From NCBI RefSeq assembly GCF_036946495.1, contig NZ_JAQIIX010000001.1, forward strand, positions 682,001 to 746,000: a DNA stretch of 64,000 nt. Direction: 5' to 3'. Position numbers and translations under genes: made by a program. The notes beneath the pieces are model-generated. The model was not told the DNA's origin and made no database searches. It saw only the letters and a program-made list of their open reading frames with translations. The DNA comes from Mycolicibacterium neoaurum (GTDB taxonomy: Bacteria > Actinomycetota > Actinomycetes > Mycobacteriales > Mycobacteriaceae). Shown here in pieces: positions 26,358 to 35,087 of this stretch; positions within the stretch are counted from its first letter, which is position 1, and each line of letters begins with the position of its first letter.

Positions 26358-26969
26358 GTGTCCGAGGGTTTCCGCGTCACTCACCTGTCCTATGTGGTTC
26401 TGGGTGTGACCGCAGTCCGGGGTCCTACCACCTCGTATCAACTCAAGCAGTACGTTGCCGAGTCCATCGCCTATCTATGGCCGCTACAACACGCGACGCT
26501 GTACCGCGAGCCACGTCGACTGGAAGCTGCCGGACTGCTGCGGTCCGAGACCGAAGACGGTGGGCGCAAGCGTCAGTTCTTCACGATCACCGACAAAGGC
26601 CTTGACTGCCTTCGCGATTGGCTTCGAGACCCTACGACATCGCTACCGGCCGAACTGCATGACGAAGCGCTTCTCAAACTGCATTTCGGTGAGCTCGTCG
26701 ACCCGTCGAGCATGCGCGAGCTCGCCGAGAACCAGATCGTCGAACGTAAAGCACGGCTGGCCTATTACGCGGATCTGGAGCGGCGATACCAGGATCGGCC
26801 CGATCTCGGCTATCCGCTGGCGACGTTGAAGGCCGGCCAGATGATCGAGAAGGCCTCCATCGCGTTCTGGCGCGAGATCGCGGAAACCGCTGACGAACTG
26901 GCGCCGTCGTGTCCCGGGTCGGCGCCGCCGCCCCCGCTGTCCCCCATCGTCCACACCGAACGAAAGTGA
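26358..26969 (+). CDS. PadR-family transcriptional regulator
   Basis: 203 residues from GTG. N-terminal winged helix: SYQLKQYVAESIAYLWPLQHATLYREPRRLEAAGLL and the wing RKRQFFTITDKG match PadR. The C-terminal PadR_C-type helical part (LKLHFGELVD, ARLAYYADLERRY) mediates dimerisation. No Shine-Dalgarno is present, so a leaderless start is likely. Seven bases upstream of the nitronate monooxygenase-like gene, which it probably co-regulates. Confidence 0.82.
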   Translation: MSEGFRVTHLSYVVLGVTAVRGPTTSYQLKQYVAESIAYLWPLQHATLYREPRRLEAAGLLRSETEDGGRKRQFFTITDKGLDCLRDWLRDPTTSLPAELHDEALLKLHFGELVDPSSMRELAENQIVERKARLAYYADLERRYQDRPDLGYPLATLKAGQMIEKASIAFWREIAETADELAPSCPGSAPPPPLSPIVHTERK

Positions 26970-26976
26970 TTGCCAG

Positions 26977-27963
26977 ATGACCCTTCCCGATATTCTCCGC
27001 AATAATCTCGCACTGCCCGTCGTGGCGTCGCCACTGTTCATCTGCTCGGGCCCGGAGCTGGTGATCGCCCAGTGCAGCGCCGGCGTGGTGGGCTCCTTCC
27101 CCGCCCTCAACGCGCGCCCGGCACCCGCGCTGCGCGAGTGGCTCGAGCAGATCTCGACCACGTTGGAGCGCCGCCGGCATGACCATCCCGAACTGGTGAC
27201 GGCGCCGTACGCCGTGAACCAGATCGTGCACAAATCCAACGAGCGCCTGGAAGAGGACGTGCAGGCGTGCGTCGATTTCAAGGTGCCGATCGTGATCACC
27301 TCATTGGGAGCCCGAGCCGACGTCAACGACGCCATCCACTCCTATGGCGGCATCGTTCTGCACGATGTCATCAACGACACCTTCGCCCGCAAGGCGGTCG
27401 ACAAGGGTGCCGACGGATTGATCGCCGTGGCCGCCGGAGCAGGTGGGCACGCCGGCACCATCTCACCGTTCGCACTCGTACAGGAGATTCGGGCCTGGTT
27501 CGACGGACCGCTGCTGCTTTCCGGCGCCATCGGTCACGGCCGCTCCATCCTCGCGGCACAGGCCGCCGGTGCCGATCTGGCCTATATCGGATCGGCGTTC
27601 CTGGCGACCACCGAGGCGCGCAACGAGCCCGCCTACAAGGAGATGATCACCACGAGCGGCGCCAGTGACATCGTGTATTCGAATCTGTTCACGGGTGTGC
27701 ACGGCAACTACCTGCGCGGTTCGATCGAGGCGGCCGGGCTGGACCCACAGAATCTCCCGCAGTCGGACCCGTCGGCAATGGACTTCGGCTCGGGCGGCAA
27801 CACCGATGCCAAGGCGTGGAAGGACATCTGGGGCGCTGGCCAGGGTATCGGCCCGATTCGTGAGGTCACGACCACGGCGCAGTTGGTGGAACGCCTGGGC
27901 CGCGAGTACAGCGAGGCGCGCAGCAGGCTGCTGACCGAAAGCGTCGCTCCCGCAGGCGTGTGA
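26977..27963 (+). CDS. Nitronate monooxygenase-like flavoprotein (NPD family)
   Basis: 328 residues. FMN-binding TIM barrel with SPLFICSGPELV at the start, VAAGAGGHAG (the phosphate-binding GGHAG motif) and LLSGAIGHGRSI. Full-length NPD/2-nitropropane dioxygenase family member. The usual active-site His of nitronate monooxygenases corresponds to the GGHAG region. In an operon with padR. Other members are enoyl-reductase-like, so the substrate is open. Confidence 0.82.
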   Translation: MTLPDILRNNLALPVVASPLFICSGPELVIAQCSAGVVGSFPALNARPAPALREWLEQISTTLERRRHDHPELVTAPYAVNQIVHKSNERLEEDVQACVDFKVPIVITSLGARADVNDAIHSYGGIVLHDVINDTFARKAVDKGADGLIAVAAGAGGHAGTISPFALVQEIRAWFDGPLLLSGAIGHGRSILAAQAAGADLAYIGSAFLATTEARNEPAYKEMITTSGASDIVYSNLFTGVHGNYLRGSIEAAGLDPQNLPQSDPSAMDFGSGGNTDAKAWKDIWGAGQGIGPIREVTTTAQLVERLGREYSEARSRLLTESVAPAGV

Positions 27964-27978
27964 GGACCGGTCGAGTGT

Positions 27979-28013
27979 TCGGGTGGTGATCAGTTCACCG
28001 CCCGCACACCCGA
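27979..28013. terminator. Possible weak bidirectional terminator
   Basis: TCGGGTG (27979-27985) and CACCCGA (28007-28013) can pair, with a small GGTGA/TCACC stem inside. It lies between two convergent stop codons. No T-run. Confidence 0.35.
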
Positions 28014-28019
28014 TCGAAC

Positions 28020-29432
28020 TCAGTCCTCGGTGGTGAGCCGCAGCAGCGCAGCGAATTCCGTGCGCAGGTCCTCGACGAGGTCCGCCGCATCGGGCACGGC
28101 ATCGGCATCGCCGACGACGCCGATGTCCATACCGTCGCGGTAACTCACCACGGTGATGTTCAAGGCAATCCCGTCGAAGATCAGACTCAGCGGGTAATGC
28201 GCGAGCAGCGGCGCGCCCAGCAGGGTGAGCCCGTCGCTCGGCCCCGGCACGTTGGACATGATCAAGTTGACCGGCGGGCGCACCAACGGCGAGCAGATGA
28301 CGTCCATCAGGCCGCGCGCCGCCATCTGGAACATCGGCGTGGGGATGATGTCGTTGACATCGGCCATCAGACTCGGCGGTATCTGTGCGGTGCGGTCTTT
28401 GGCACGTTTCATGACATCGCTGACAAACGTGACGCGGTCACGCCGATTGCCCAGATGAGTCGGCAGCGGGGCGATGATCGAGGTGATGGCATTGCCGTAC
28501 CGCCGGTGCTCGGGGTGGCGGACAGACACCGGAATGTAGGCCAGCAGCGGCACCTCGGGAAGTTCGTCGTTGGCCAGCAATCGGTTTCGTAACGCGCCGG
28601 CACAGGCGGCCAGCACCACGTCGTTGACGGTGACGCCGAGGTGCCGTTTGACGGTCTTGACGTCCTCCAGCGATACACTGGCGAAGCCGTTTGACCGGGT
28701 GCCCGACAACCGGCTGTTGAAGCGAGTACGCGGGGCGTGCACCGCGTACGGGGAACCATCACGGCGAATCAGCCGCGCGAGTTCCTGTACGCCGGGCAAC
28801 GACCTCAGCACCGGGCTCTGGTCAAGGTGGGCAAGGCTTCCAGCGATATTGCGCACCTTCTGCACCGCACCTACCGGTGTCTCGAGCATTGCCCGTGCAG
28901 CCAGGCCGAGCCTGCTCACCGCACCGGACGACTCGCCCTGCGCCGCGGGCGGTGTCCCCAACGAGGTTGCGTCGTCGACCAACACCCCGAAAACCTCTTT
29001 GGCGCTGATACCGTCCACCACACCGTGATGCAGCGTGAAGGCCACCGCGGTGCGCCCGGGTAACCCGTGGAACACGGTGACCCGCCAAAGCGGCTTGCCG
29101 CGGTCCAGCGGCACCTTGAGGTCGTCGCTGACGGCGGCTCGCAGGCCCTGCTCGTCACTGATGTCCAACTCGACCTCGCGCACGTGGTCGGCCGGATCCA
29201 CGGTCACCGTCTCGAAAACCGGGTGGTCCAACCCGAATGGCACGGTGACCACTTGCCAGCGTAACGGCGGATAGTGCTCGATACGTTCCCGAATACGCTG
29301 CGCGACAGTGCCAGCGGTGATCGGCCGTGCATCGTCCGACGTGTCGTAGATCGACAGCCCGCAATAGTGCGATTCCGCGCCCGCACGCTCGGCAGCGAAA
29401 AACTGCGCATCCAAACTTGAGAGTCGTCGCAT
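28020..29432 (-). CDS. Wax ester synthase/diacylglycerol acyltransferase (WS/DGAT)
   Basis: 470 residues, ATG after GAGGGGTGGGA. Active-site HHGVVDG at residues 135-141 and the C-terminal NLIMSNVPGP motif define the WS/DGAT family, which joins acyl-CoA to diacylglycerol or fatty alcohol for storage lipid. The N-terminal MRRLSSLDAQFF start is the family norm. Stands alone, separated from its neighbours by 56 and 522 bases. A degenerate copy of the region's AT-rich promoter element lies at 29512-29525. Confidence 0.9.
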   Translation of the reverse strand: MRRLSSLDAQFFAAERAGAESHYCGLSIYDTSDDARPITAGTVAQRIRERIEHYPPLRWQVVTVPFGLDHPVFETVTVDPADHVREVELDISDEQGLRAAVSDDLKVPLDRGKPLWRVTVFHGLPGRTAVAFTLHHGVVDGISAKEVFGVLVDDATSLGTPPAAQGESSGAVSRLGLAARAMLETPVGAVQKVRNIAGSLAHLDQSPVLRSLPGVQELARLIRRDGSPYAVHAPRTRFNSRLSGTRSNGFASVSLEDVKTVKRHLGVTVNDVVLAACAGALRNRLLANDELPEVPLLAYIPVSVRHPEHRRYGNAITSIIAPLPTHLGNRRDRVTFVSDVMKRAKDRTAQIPPSLMADVNDIIPTPMFQMAARGLMDVICSPLVRPPVNLIMSNVPGPSDGLTLLGAPLLAHYPLSLIFDGIALNITVVSYRDGMDIGVVGDADAVPDAADLVEDLRTEFAALLRLTTED

Positions 29433-29954
29433 TTCAATCCCACCCCTCGGATGGCCCTGTCAACATCCGCCGCGTCATCGTTGGTCGCCCCTTCTCACCC
29501 CGAGATGATTTGAATCAACGTTAGAAGATGATCGTGAAATTCGCACGGCGTGTGACCTATTCAACGAGATGGCCGGAATTCCCTTCGCATCAGTAAATAT
29601 CAGCGCTTGGCGGAGTTACCAGCCAGTACGGCAACGGCTAATACTGGCTGCATCCTACGGGAATCGTTTTCTACCAATGCCTTTCACATATGAGAGATTT
29701 CCAATCACAGCGATTTCGGTAGGTCGGCACGAATAGCTGACGGCCGCAGGTGATTTCACACCCCCTCCACGATGGATCGATTACACCAACGGCGGCACAC
29801 CACGAATTTCGTCGCCTATTCCGCTCGACGCCACGAAGCCGGTGTCCGCGAGCGTCGTCAGGCGGTTGATTCCGTGACAGCGTCAGCGCATGCGGGCTCG
29901 ACCTCGGCGGGCGAGCGCGCCACAGGCACGAAAGAACGGCACTGGGCTCCGAAC
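29433..29954. other. Long intergenic stretch without recognisable gene
   Basis: 522 bases, visibly richer in A and T than its flanks. Only the degenerate element GAATC-N5-TAGA at 29512-29525 was noticed. No tRNA fold, hairpin or convincing protein was seen. A plus-strand open frame at 29772-30110 has a composition that looks like a shadow of the opposing gene. Confidence 0.5.
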
Positions 29955-30410
29955 TCAGCGGACCAGGTGGAACCGATGCATACCGTCTTCGTCACCGTCG
30001 ACATGCCAGCCGGCCGCGACGAAGAACTCGACGGCCGCCCGGTTATCCGGGTCGACGAATGCGACCCACCCCCGCGTCGGTGGATGGTCACCCCAGCTCA
30101 GCACAGCTGACAAGACTTCCCGCCCCAGACCCGAGCGCCTACGCCACGGGCACACGGCCAGATCGGTGATGGCGTGCACCCCATCGGAGGGGCCCCAGGC
30201 GCAGCCCGCCAGACCCACCGGCGCGCCGTCGGCGTCGGTGATCACCAGTTGAACGCCCGCACTCTCGGCCAGAACATGTTCGAGCCATTCCTCGTCGAGC
30301 GGACCCAGTCGGCGGTTGAGCTCTTCATCGCCGAACCATGCCGCGATCCACTGCCAGTCGGCACGAACAATCCGCCGAGTACACAGGACAGAACCGGCCG
30401 ACGGACACAC
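29955..30410 (-). CDS. GNAT-family N-acetyltransferase
   Basis: 151 residues from GTG. Acetyl-CoA motif A is DLAVCPWRRRSGLGREVL, preceded by VQLVITDADGAPVGLAGCAW and followed by FVDPDNRAAVEFFVAAGWH, the usual GNAT order. Follows the DUF3297 gene by 19 bases, likely the same transcript. Substrate unknown. Confidence 0.8.
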   Translation of the reverse strand: MCPSAGSVLCTRRIVRADWQWIAAWFGDEELNRRLGPLDEEWLEHVLAESAGVQLVITDADGAPVGLAGCAWGPSDGVHAITDLAVCPWRRRSGLGREVLSAVLSWGDHPPTRGWVAFVDPDNRAAVEFFVAAGWHVDGDEDGMHRFHLVR

Positions 30411-30429
30411 GAGACGAGGAAAGCGCCGA

Positions 30430-30699
30430 CTACTCCGCGGAGCGGTAGTACGGCTCGACTGTCCCGTTGACCTTGACGACCATCGGGTTCCCGCGGCGGT
30501 CCTTGGCGGTGGGCACCTCTACGCGAACCCACCCCTCGGCCACGTTGTACTCGTGCACATTGGTCTTTTCGACGCCATTGAATCGGATCCCCACACCGCG
30601 GATCAGTACGTCCTCGCTGTAGTGGGCACTGCGCGGGTCGATGGAGAGGTGGTTCGGAGGAACGTCCTCGTTCTGGTGCTCAGAGTCTTGCTCAGACAT
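30430..30699 (-). CDS. DUF3297-family small protein
   Basis: 89 residues. The central RGVGIRFNGVEKTNVHEYNVAEGWVRV block and the PxxRLS/NPRS-like start (NHLSIDPRSAHY) identify the DUF3297 family, small proteins of unknown function found across proteobacteria and actinobacteria. Leads a two-gene unit with the GNAT gene. Confidence 0.75.
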   Translation of the reverse strand: MSEQDSEHQNEDVPPNHLSIDPRSAHYSEDVLIRGVGIRFNGVEKTNVHEYNVAEGWVRVEVPTAKDRRGNPMVVKVNGTVEPYYRSAE

Positions 30700-30817
30700 G
30701 ATGACTATCGTCCAATGCTGCGATGTTCTCGGCTGTGGTCCCCAAAGAACCTACGCGACCGGGGCCGACCCGGTCAGCCCAGGTCGCCCTCGGCGCACCC
30801 ACCTCGGGCGAATCGAA

Positions 30818-31210
30818 CTACAACGCCGGGGGCACCAGCACGAGGGCGAACCCGTCAGCGGCCCGACCGGTCTGGCGAGCCACCAACCTGGCCGCCGGGC
30901 CGGAGGTCGCAGCATCAGCCGCACCGGGCTCTGTCAGCCGAAGCCGGGCGGCGATATCACGCAGGTCCACCTCGGCGTCGCTGCCGTGGAACCCGTCGAC
31001 CCAGGACGACAAGGAAGGAGCAATCGCCGCGGGGAGCGGGGTCGAACTGCCGACGAAACCGGCCAGCAGATCTCGGATGACCGATTGCGTCTCACCGGCG
31101 CCCAGTTTCGTACACAGCCAGGAGTAGGCGCTGTGATCCACGAAGCCCCGCGCGGCATGCAACAGCGCCCATGCGAAGGCCACCTCGGCCGCTCGGTCCA
31201 TCACCACCAC
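30818..31210 (-). CDS. Conserved hypothetical protein, 130 aa
   Basis: 130 residues from a run of GTG-GTG-GTG-ATG after AAGGGGG; the true start is between 31201 and 31210. Helical N-terminal half with FAWALLHAARGFVDHSAYSW and an Ala/Gly-rich C-terminus. No domain recognised. Separated from the secreted-protein gene by about 90 bases and on the same strand. Confidence 0.5.
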   Translation of the reverse strand: MVVMDRAAEVAFAWALLHAARGFVDHSAYSWLCTKLGAGETQSVIRDLLAGFVGSSTPLPAAIAPSLSSWVDGFHGSDAEVDLRDIAARLRLTEPGAADAATSGPAARLVARQTGRAADGFALVLVPPAL

Positions 31211-31300
31211 TTCGCTACCCCCTTCTCACGACCCAATGTGCCGCTGGCCCATTGCCGCGCGCCGGCCCCGCCGCCGCATCGTCCGCCGTGGCGACGCTCC

Positions 31301-31609
31301 TCAGATACATCCGCTGACACATGGATCGACAGGCTGGGCCGACTCGGGAGCGAGGATGCCCGCCCCCGGCTGCTGTTGGGTGTAGTCCACGTCCCCGTCC
31401 AGCGACGGGGCGATCGGAACAAATCGACAGAGCAGGGAGACCGCCAACGCGCAGGGCTCGTCCACCGGTTCGGCGTGAACCGGTGACGCCAGGACCACAG
31501 CGGCAATAAACGCGGCGACGGCGATCGCGACAACTGCCGACAACCCTCGTCGCCTCGCCGCGGCCGGGATACCCGGTCGCGGACCGTCCATCGGGATGGT
31601 GCCCGTCAC
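31301..31609 (-). CDS. Small secreted protein with four cysteines
   Basis: About 102 residues, GTG at 31609 with AGGAGAGGGG upstream. A signal peptide (RRRGLSAVVAIAVAAFIAAVV, cleavage near PVHA-EP) precedes a short mature part with PCALAVSLLCRFVPIAP and the terminal PCVSGC. Four Cys may form two disulfides. Resembles short exported mycobacterial proteins of unknown function. Longer starts at 31681 and 31747 would run through the palindrome at 31679-31704. Confidence 0.55.
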   Translation of the reverse strand: MTGTIPMDGPRPGIPAAARRRGLSAVVAIAVAAFIAAVVLASPVHAEPVDEPCALAVSLLCRFVPIAPSLDGDVDYTQQQPGAGILAPESAQPVDPCVSGCI

Positions 31610-31678
31610 GTCACGCCCCTCTCCTGCCGCCGATGGCACGACGCCCGACACATCGGTGCACACTCCATTGGCGCCGAT

Positions 31679-31704
31679 CATATTCGAATTTGCATTCAAA
31701 TATG
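31679..31704. promoter_or_regulatory. Imperfect 26-base palindrome between secreted-protein and tetR genes
   Basis: Arms CATATTCGAAT and ATTCAAATATG (one mismatch pair) around TTGC. AT-rich in a G+C-rich setting and placed upstream of the small secreted protein. Typical of a TetR or MarR operator. Confidence 0.6.
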
Positions 31705-31743
31705 GGCGAAGTAGGAATGTCGGCACCGGAGTTCCACATCTTC

Positions 31744-32331
31744 TCATCCACTCGCAAGACCGGTGCGGCCTTCTATCAGGCTCAACAGGTCGCGGAAGAT
31801 CGCCTCGAGGCCGTCCAGATCAGGAGCCAAGGCGGCCTGCTCGTAACCCACGAGGAGATAGAGGGCCGCATCGGCGAAGCGACCGGCGCGGATCCCGTCG
31901 ACACCAAGCTCAAGGGCCGCATCGAACACAACTCGTTGCCGCAATCGGTCCACCTCGGCCTGAATGGCCGCCACCTCGGGATCCACCCGACTCCAGGCTC
32001 GTATCGCACATTCCGCGGGGTGATTCAGTCGCAATGCCACCTCGACGAGGCCCTCGATACGCCGCCGCGGATCGGGTTCGGCGCAGATCACCTTGAGTTG
32101 CGCCAACGTGCCGTTGACTTTCCAGTACTCGATGAGTTGATGGCGGCAGTCCGCCCAGTTGTCGAAGTAGTGATAGAACGACCCGGAGGTGACCCCCAAC
32201 CTTCGACACACCTCAGCCAGCTTCAGCCCCAAATGCCCCCGGTCGCCGAGGACTTCCAGCCCGACCGCCACGTAATCCTCCCGGGTCACTGTCGGCCGGA
32301 CCGCTGCAGGTTGTCGGGTCGGGGCACGCAC
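31744..32331 (-). CDS. TetR-family regulator
   Basis: 195 residues from the GTG at 32331, which directly abuts the AT-rich element; a leaderless transcript is likely. Helix-turn-helix KLAEVCRRLGVTSGSFYHYFDNW near residue 40. The C-terminal half (FRDLLSLIEG) is of the general TetR type. Divergent from the APH-like gene, sharing the 87-base promoter region with it. Its own target could be the palindrome at 31679-31704 or the shared region. Confidence 0.78.
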   Translation of the reverse strand: MRAPTRQPAAVRPTVTREDYVAVGLEVLGDRGHLGLKLAEVCRRLGVTSGSFYHYFDNWADCRHQLIEYWKVNGTLAQLKVICAEPDPRRRIEGLVEVALRLNHPAECAIRAWSRVDPEVAAIQAEVDRLRQRVVFDAALELGVDGIRAGRFADAALYLLVGYEQAALAPDLDGLEAIFRDLLSLIEGRTGLASG

Positions 32332-32332
32332 A

Positions 32333-32353
32333 AATTCTAATCTATGATAAATA
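32333..32353 (+). promoter_or_regulatory. AT-rich regulon element, site a
   Basis: TAATC-N5-TAAAT with AATTC before it. Lies between the divergent tetR (31744-32331) and APH-like (32419) genes. One of eight sites fitting KAWTH-N5-TAAAW. Confidence 0.6.
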
Positions 32354-32418
32354 ACCAAGGGAAGCATCTCACTGCACGCAGTGCGTGCGAGACCCGCCGG
32401 CCCGATGGAGATCCGCAT

Positions 32419-33477
32419 ATGACTATCCGACCAGCCACCTCCGCCCGCGAGGACCGCGCAGACTCGGGTATGTGGACGCAACCCGACGCCGTGGCGACCT
32501 GGCTACGGACCCACGGTATCGACGTCAGCACTCCACTGACCATCACCAGAGTGGGTATCGGGCAATCGAACATCACCACACTCGTCGTCGATGCCGCGGG
32601 CCGGGAATGGGTGCTGCGCGAGCCACCGGCAGGCACCGCGGCCGGTCAGACCCACAATCTGGACCGGGAAGTCGGCATCCTGCGTGCGCTGGCACCCACC
32701 GAGGTACCCGTTCCGGCGGTCATCGGCACCGGCAGGAGTTCCGGCGGAGCACCGTTCGTGGTCATGGAGCGCGCCGCCGGTTCGGCGCTGGAGACAGAAG
32801 ACGATGCCCGTTCCCTCACACCGGACCAGCGGCATGCCCTCGGTCGTTCGGTGGCCATGACCCTCGCGTCGCTGCATCGATTGGACCCCGCGATCTTGAA
32901 CATCGAGGTGTCGGGCGACCCGTATCTGCTTCGTCAGATCCGACGGGTGACGGCGGCCTGGGAACGCGTCCGCGCAGAGAGCCGCCACGATGACGCGTGG
33001 TCGGCCACGCGTGACAAGCTCGCCGAGCACCTTCCCGAGAACGCACCTGCGGTCATCATGCACGGTGACTACCGGCTGTCCAATCTGTTGGTAGCCGGCG
33101 GTCGGATCACCGCCGTGCTGGACTGGGAGCTGTGCACCGTCGGCGACCCACTCGCCGATCTGGCCTGGCTCCTCGACGATTGGCGGCCCGCCGCGGAACC
33201 GGCCATCGTGATGCCGAGCCCCACCCGGGCCGGCGGTTTCCCGAATCGTGCCGAGATGATCGACATATACCGCAACGTCACCGGCCGGGACGTCGACAAT
33301 CTCGACTATTACCGCGCCTTCACCCAGTGGCGGGCGGCAAGCCTCTTGGAGGGCGTGCGATTCCGTCGTCTGTCCGGAGCGATGGGAACGCACGCCGCCA
33401 TCGACCCGGGTGCTCTCGAAGACTCGATCGGGGTACTGCTGGCATCGGCGCGCGAGCACCTGCGCGATATCGGCTGA
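32419..33477 (+). CDS. APH/ACAD10-11-like kinase-fold phosphotransferase
   Basis: 352 residues, ATG preceded by GGAG. Catalytic HGDYRLSNLL (His215, Asp217) and metal-binding LDWELCTVGDP (Asp235) match the aminoglycoside-phosphotransferase fold, subgroup next to acyl-CoA dehydrogenases. In ACAD10/11 and the Pseudomonas levulinate pathway such a kinase phosphorylates a hydroxyacyl-CoA so that an ACAD can remove the phosphate. Two ACADs with the same promoter element lie downstream. That coupling is inferred; antibiotic resistance is unlikely. Confidence 0.78.
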   Translation: MTIRPATSAREDRADSGMWTQPDAVATWLRTHGIDVSTPLTITRVGIGQSNITTLVVDAAGREWVLREPPAGTAAGQTHNLDREVGILRALAPTEVPVPAVIGTGRSSGGAPFVVMERAAGSALETEDDARSLTPDQRHALGRSVAMTLASLHRLDPAILNIEVSGDPYLLRQIRRVTAAWERVRAESRHDDAWSATRDKLAEHLPENAPAVIMHGDYRLSNLLVAGGRITAVLDWELCTVGDPLADLAWLLDDWRPAAEPAIVMPSPTRAGGFPNRAEMIDIYRNVTGRDVDNLDYYRAFTQWRAASLLEGVRFRRLSGAMGTHAAIDPGALEDSIGVLLASAREHLRDIG

Positions 33478-33483
33478 TCCAGC

Positions 33484-34146
33484 TCAACGATGCGCGGCGT
33501 CGGCAATACCGTGTCGAATGATGGATTGAGCGTTCTCGACGACAGCCTCCACCGATGAGCGACGCGGATTCCACCACTCCACTGCCCAATTCAACGCCCC
33601 GAGCACCAACATCTGCGCGATGTACAGATCGAGATCGCGGCGTAGGACGCCATCTCGGGCGACATCGTTGATCAGCCTGCGCCAGATGTCGCCGTAGCGC
33701 TCCTCCTCGAGAATCTGCCGCTTCCGGATCTCCTGAGGCACCTGACCGGCGTTGCGGATCGCGGCCGTCGTGTAATCCGATATCTCCAGTTCATGTCGAA
33801 GATGAGCCTCCGCGGCAACCAGTAGTCGGTCCAGGGCCGGGGTTCCGTCGGGAATTTCGTCGAGCACCGACGCCACATGCTCCCGCATATCCGCTATGCC
33901 CGCCCACATCACCTCTTCGATCAGTTCGTCGCGAGACGGGAAGTAGTAATAGATGGCGGGCGCCTGCAGATCCGCGGCGGCGGCGACATCAGTCAATCGA
34001 AGACCCGCATAGCCATGCTCAGACAGGACCCCGGCGGCGGCGTCGAGGATGCGCTTGCGCGTCAGAGCCGATTTGGATTCGTGCTCGGACTCGCCCGAAT
34101 CCACCTGATTCGCCGACGTCGAGGGCCGATTGCTGTGCCTGGGCAT
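33484..34146 (-). CDS. TetR-family regulator, paralogue of the gene at 42128
   Basis: 220 residues. Helix-turn-helix RLTDVAAAADLQAPAIYYYFPSRD (residues 50-72) shares ADLQAPAIYYYF with the regulator at 42128-42799, and the C-terminal LVLGALNWAVEWWNPRR is also shared. Both should bind similar DNA. The gene is convergent with the APH-like gene and divergent from the CAP-domain gene. The AT-rich site at 34257-34277 is about 110 bases upstream of its ATG. Confidence 0.82.
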   Translation of the reverse strand: MPRHSNRPSTSANQVDSGESEHESKSALTRKRILDAAAGVLSEHGYAGLRLTDVAAAADLQAPAIYYYFPSRDELIEEVMWAGIADMREHVASVLDEIPDGTPALDRLLVAAEAHLRHELEISDYTTAAIRNAGQVPQEIRKRQILEEERYGDIWRRLINDVARDGVLRRDLDLYIAQMLVLGALNWAVEWWNPRRSSVEAVVENAQSIIRHGIADAAHR

Positions 34147-34256
34147 TCCGACATGATACGGCCGGGCTCACCCAGGTCGGTCGACATCCGACTGGGTCGG
34201 CGGTACCGCCATGACCCATCACCGTCCCGGCATGCAACCGGCTGCCGCCGCCACAA

Positions 34257-34277
34257 AAAATGAATATAAACTAAAAA
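34257..34277 (+). promoter_or_regulatory. AT-rich regulon element, site b
   Basis: GAATA-N5-TAAAA, preceded by an A-run, in the 309-base gap between the divergent tetR (33484) and CAP-domain (34456) genes. Nothing else was recognised in that gap. Confidence 0.55.
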
Positions 34278-34455
34278 CTGCTTGACCAAACCGCTTGCAT
34301 TGCGCACAGTGATGGGTGGCCCCCGCCGCGCGGACCGCGACGGACGCTCAAGAACGCGAGCACTCGAACCTCGGTGAGATCACGCCTGAACGCGCGATGC
34401 TCGGTTGGCGACGCGAGCATCACCGGCCGAGCACCCCTGGATCGGAGCGACCACC

Positions 34456-34962
34456 ATGCACATATCGGCATCGGGTGGCGCGACCACAGCATTCCGGCGC
34501 AGCATCGCGCTTACCGCTCTCCTGCCGATCGCGGTGCTCGGCGCGGCGCCGGCGCATGCGGACAACCGCAGGCTCAACGAGAGCGTCATCGCCAATGTCT
34601 ACACGGTGCAACGTCAGGCGGGCTGCCCGACCGACATCACCCGCAACCCTGCGCTGCAGCTTGCCGCCCAATGGCATGCGCGCGATGCGGTGGCCCATCG
34701 TGACGTGTTCGGCGAACTCGGATCTGACGGTTCCACTTCGCAATCCCGCGCGGACAGGGCCGGCTACCGCGGGACCGCACAGCAGACCGTTGCCATCAAC
34801 CCGGCACTGGCCATCAGCGGAATCGAATTGATCAACCAGTGGTATCACAACCCCGTCTCGCTGGGAATCATGCGCAACTGCGCCAACACCGAGATCGGAG
34901 TGTGGTCGGAGAACAGCTTTGACCGTACCGTCGTCGTCGCGGTGTTCGGTCAGCCGAACTGA
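34456..34962 (+). CDS. Secreted CAP (SCP/PR-1) domain protein
   Basis: 168 residues. Signal peptide with twin-charged start and ALLPIAVLGAAPAHA cleavage site, then a compact CAP domain: NPALQLAAQWHARDAVAHRD, GYRGTAQQ and the terminal NTEIGVWSE. Short for the family. The CAP His/Glu cavity is only partly recognisable. Two internal Cys (PTDI-side Cys and NCANT) may form a disulfide. Exported; function unknown. Start chosen to give the signal peptide. Confidence 0.75.
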   Translation: MHISASGGATTAFRRSIALTALLPIAVLGAAPAHADNRRLNESVIANVYTVQRQAGCPTDITRNPALQLAAQWHARDAVAHRDVFGELGSDGSTSQSRADRAGYRGTAQQTVAINPALAISGIELINQWYHNPVSLGIMRNCANTEIGVWSENSFDRTVVVAVFGQPN

Positions 34963-35087
34963 CCGGCCACCTGCAATGTCCCATCGAACGTCCTCAGCCG
35001 GAACACGTTCGGCGACATGGCATCCGTCCGTACCCCGGCAGCTCATCAGTGTTGCCGTGACGCGCACCAGAGAAATTGGATGAACAC

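Noticed and set aside
29772..30110. 112-codon open frame on the plus strand
   Set aside because: Overlaps the GNAT gene end; no ribosome-binding site and atypical composition.
32419..33477. Aminoglycoside resistance gene
   Set aside because: Context and motifs fit the ACAD-associated kinase subgroup.
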